Positions 5,608 to 7,485 of a stretch of 7,485 bases of DNA are shown piece by piece. The notes under the pieces are model-generated. The model did not search any database, was not told where the DNA came from, and saw only the letters and a program-made list of their open reading frames with translations. The stretch is from Treponema sp. (GTDB lineage: Bacteria; Spirochaetota; Spirochaetia; Treponematales; Treponemataceae), in assembly GCA_024699205.1 (NCBI GenBank), contig JAILQA010000311.1, forward strand, positions 1-7,485, in the 5' to 3' direction. Position 1 is the stretch's first letter. Each line of letters opens with the position of its first letter. A program made the position numbers and the translations under genes.

Positions 5608-6977
5608 TATGAATTGTTTTCTGGCTGATTAATATCTCTTGTTATATTTTTCAGCCAGCCTTTCTTTTTATAGTGAATGATTACAACCGGCATTTTTTCG
5701 AACTCATCAAGGAAGAGTATAAAATAAACCCAAAGTGGTGGAAGTTTAAGAACGAAGGCTGCAATCAATCCGAGCGGAACCGATACACACCACATACTGA
5801 TTGAATCCATAATAAAACCAAACTTAGAATCTCCACCTGCGCGGAAAATCCCGCAAATAAGAACAGTGTTTATTGCTGCTCCAATTACAGAGAAGGCGTT
5901 TATAAACAAAAGTACATTTCTGTAATGAGCGGCGGTCTCACTCAAATCAGCAATTAAAGGCAAAACCGGATAGAGACAGATGATTAAGACTGCTCCAAGA
6001 ACTCCTGAAAGAGTCGTAACTTTTGCAAGACGGGTGGCATTTCTTTCTGCAAGCTCCATATCTCCTGCACCCATGTATTTTCCAAGAACAATTGCTCCAC
6101 CGTAAGCCATACCAAAGCAAAGTACCGAGCCAAGCTGTCTTACTGTATTTACAACAGAGTTTGCGGCAACAATATCTTCACCAAGATGGCCCATAATCAC
6201 AGAGTACATTGCAAAAGCAGCTCCCCAGACAAGTTCGTTTCCAACTGCAGGAAGTGAATATTTGAAAAAGTCCCGGCTGAGCAGGCGATTACGTCTGAAA
6301 ATACAGCTGATGGAAAAATGAACATCCTTTTGTTTGGCAGCATAAACAAAGCAGATTACCATTTCAATAAAGCGGGCAATGGAAGTTGCGATTCCAACAC
6401 CAAGAATACCAAGCTTTGGAATGCCAAACAAACCAAAAATAAAAACTGCATTCAATCCGATATTTAGAAAAAGTGTTACTGTTGCAGTTACTGAAACAAT
6501 CTTAACTCTTTCAATACTTTTAAAAGCCGCCTGATACATCTGAGAAAAAGAAAGACATACATAGGAAAAACTTGCGGCTCTCAGGTAACGACAGCCTTCT
6601 GCAATAAGGGCCTGATCCTTTGTAAAAATAAGCATTAAAATCCGCGGATAAAAAGCCGCTACAAGTGCAACCAGAATCTCTACCGTGCAGCAAATACGTA
6701 AACCAATTCCAAGCAGGGTTTTTATTGATTCAGTATCTTTCTTTCCCCAATACTGTGCTCCCAGCATTACAAGTCCAGAAGAAAGCCCTGTTGAAATCAT
6801 AAAAAGAATAAAGGCAACATTTCCCGCAAGAGCCGAAGCCGCAATAGCAGTCTGCCCGATAAAACCCAGCATAATTACATCAGCAGAGTTTACAGCAGAA
6901 GAAATGAGATTTTGAATTGCCATCGGCTGAACGACGTTGCGCAGCTCTTTATAAAAGGTTTTTGCTTCACTTGTCAT
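5607..6977 (-). CDS. MATE-family multidrug/metabolite exporter (456 aa)
   Basis: A polytopic inner-membrane antiporter of the MATE family, which uses Na+ or H+ gradients to export cationic drugs or metabolites; the substrate cannot be told from sequence. Numbered from the ATG at 6975-6977, the N-terminal half has NSADVIMLGFIG (30-41) and LVMLGAQYWGKKD (69-81), and the C-terminal half has IVLGKYMGAGD (296-306) and ICGIFRAGGDSKFGF (374-388), the paired blocks of the two six-helix bundles. About twelve hydrophobic segments are visible. The frame extends to a TTG at 7062-7064, but those 29 residues lack any MATE similarity and no ribosome binding site precedes them. ATG 6977 gives the usual N-terminus of a soluble helix leading into helix 1 and a typical length of about 450 residues. 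It too lacks a Shine-Dalgarno sequence, with an extended -10 just upstream. It is divergent from eda. Confidence 0.93.
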   Translation of the reverse strand: MTSEAKTFYKELRNVVQPMAIQNLISSAVNSADVIMLGFIGQTAIAASALAGNVAFILFMISTGLSSGLVMLGAQYWGKKDTESIKTLLGIGLRICCTVEILVALVAAFYPRILMLIFTKDQALIAEGCRYLRAASFSYVCLSFSQMYQAAFKSIERVKIVSVTATVTLFLNIGLNAVFIFGLFGIPKLGILGVGIATSIARFIEMVICFVYAAKQKDVHFSISCIFRRNRLLSRDFFKYSLPAVGNELVWGAAFAMYSVIMGHLGEDIVAANSVVNTVRQLGSVLCFGMAYGGAIVLGKYMGAGDMELAERNATRLAKVTTLSGVLGAVLIICLYPVLPLIADLSETAAHYRNVLLFINAFSVIGAAINTVLICGIFRAGGDSKFGFIMDSISMWCVSVPLGLIAAFVLKLPPLWVYFILFLDEFEKMPVVIIHYKKKGWLKNITRDINQPENNS

Positions 6978-6985
6978 GAGTTGTA

Positions 6986-6994
6986 AATATAACA
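6986..6994 (-). promoter_or_regulatory. Putative extended -10 promoter of the MATE gene
   Basis: On the minus strand TGTTATATT matches TGnTATAAT except at one base. Eight bases separate it from the ATG at 6977, so the transcript would start about 2 bases before the start codon. No convincing -35 is seen. This supports 6977 as the start and rules against the TTG at 7064 if the promoter is real. Confidence 0.45.
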
Positions 6995-7091
6995 TAGATG
7001 GAGGGAAAAGACTAGCAATGAGGAAGCACTGTAAGTGAAACTTTTTGATGACATTATTTTGCAAATGTGTTAAACTATTGGAAACTTGAAT

Positions 7092-7109
7092 ACTAGAATA
7101 TTAGTTCTA
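7092..7109. promoter_or_regulatory. Small inverted repeats upstream of eda, possible operator
   Basis: Two overlapping dyads are present: ACTA/TAGT (7092-7095, 7102-7105) and TAGAA/TTCTA (7094-7098, 7105-7109), just upstream of the -35 position of the eda promoter. KDPG aldolase genes are often sugar-acid regulated, so an operator here is plausible, but the arms are short. Confidence 0.2.
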
Positions 7110-7129
7110 AAAACAAAAAGCATTAAATA

Positions 7130-7138
7130 TGCTATAAT
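7130..7138 (+). promoter_or_regulatory. Extended -10 promoter of eda
   Basis: TGCTATAAT is a perfect match to the extended -10 consensus. No good -35 lies 17 bases upstream (A-rich). The predicted start is near 7145, giving a leader of about 12 bases that holds the ribosome binding site. Confidence 0.65.
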
Positions 7139-7145
7139 CATAAAT

Positions 7146-7151
7146 AAGAGG
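7146..7151 (+). promoter_or_regulatory. Ribosome binding site of eda
   Basis: AAGAGG ends 5 bases before the ATG at 7157, which is good spacing and supports that start. Confidence 0.7.
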
Positions 7152-7156
7152 CATTT

Positions 7157-7485
7157 ATGAACGATACATTAAAGCAGATTGGAGCAACTGGAATTGTACC
7201 GGTTGTCGTTTTAAACAAAATTAGTGATGCAGAACCGCTTGCAGAAAGCTTGATAAAAGGTGGTCTTCCCTGTGCAGAAGTACCCTTCCGAACCGATGCC
7301 GCAGAAGAAAGTATTCGGGCAATTTCTAAAAAGTTCCCGGATATGTTTGTGGGGGCTGGAACTGTTCTTACTACCGAGCAGGTTGACCGTGCTATTGGAG
7401 CTGGTGCAAAGTTTATTGTTTCGCCTGGCTTAAATCCTAAGGTTGTTGAATACTGTCTTAAAAAAGGCTATCCGATTACTCCGGG
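7157..7485 (+). CDS. eda: KDPG/KHG aldolase, N-terminal part (3' end outside window)
   Basis: The frame runs open to the window edge with 109 complete codons. It matches the class I 2-keto-3-deoxy-6-phosphogluconate / 4-hydroxy-2-oxoglutarate aldolase family, which cleaves KDPG to pyruvate and glyceraldehyde-3-phosphate in the Entner-Doudoroff and sugar-acid pathways. Visible blocks are GIVPVVVLN (12-20), AEVPFRTDAAEESIRAI (40-56) with the expected catalytic Glu (E41) and Arg (R45), FVGAGTVLT (68-76), GAKFIVSPGLNP and YPITPG at the cut. The Schiff-base lysine, in the 'KfFPa' block of the family, lies beyond the window. ATG 7157 is chosen for its ribosome binding site and its match to the family N-terminus. 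Its own promoter precedes it, so it is probably the first gene of its unit; sugar-acid kinase or dehydrogenase genes might follow downstream but cannot be seen. Confidence 0.93.
   Translation, partial: MNDTLKQIGATGIVPVVVLNKISDAEPLAESLIKGGLPCAEVPFRTDAAEESIRAISKKFPDMFVGAGTVLTTEQVDRAIGAGAKFIVSPGLNPKVVEYCLKKGYPITP

Noticed and set aside
6978..7064. TTG at 7064 as the MATE start, adding 29 residues
   Set aside because: No ribosome binding site, no family similarity in the extension, and a promoter-like element lies within it.
1..7485. A novel multi-gene system, CRISPR array, toxin-antitoxin pair or mobile element
   Set aside because: All genes belong to known families arranged as separate units; no direct-repeat arrays, transposase or integrase genes, or small paired genes were seen.

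Overview
This window looks like core chromosome of a low-GC spirochaete, most likely a Treponema. That assignment rests on overall protein style (RpoN, GSI, DUF1015, MATE and KDPG aldolase variants), AT-rich intergenic DNA and the gene mix. It is an inference, since no marker such as rRNA is present. There are no tRNA or rRNA genes, insertion sequences, CRISPR arrays or phage genes, and I see no defence or mobile system.

Layout: (1) 1-437, the 3' end of a RecQ-family helicase (end of the RQC region plus HRDC domain), running rightward. (2) 456-1790, a DUF1015 protein running leftward, convergent with recQ over a long inverted repeat. (3) 1848-3269, rpoN (sigma-54), divergent from the DUF1015 gene, the two sharing a very compact overlapping promoter region. 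(4) 3333-4052, a five-helix DUF624/YesL-like membrane protein with an extremely acidic C-terminal tail. (5) 4173-5597, glnA, a type I glutamine synthetase behind a near-consensus sigma-70 promoter and a run of helically phased A-tracts. (6) 5607-6977, a MATE-family exporter running leftward, convergent with glnA. (7) 7157-7485, the 5' part of eda (KDPG/KHG aldolase), divergent from the MATE gene and cut by the window edge. No gap between genes exceeds about 180 bases.

Functionally this is a set of mostly single-gene transcription units rather than one pathway. rpoN and glnA are classically linked through nitrogen control, but glnA here carries a housekeeping-type promoter and I see no sigma-54 box in front of it. 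The most interesting signals are regulatory. Three genes (DUF1015, DUF624, MATE) lack a Shine-Dalgarno sequence and have a -10-like box 6-8 bases before the ATG, which suggests leaderless mRNAs. Both convergent junctions carry inverted repeats overlapping stop codons. The glnA promoter has curved-DNA architecture. Two start codons are moved downstream of the longest open frame: rpoN to 1848 and MATE to 6977.
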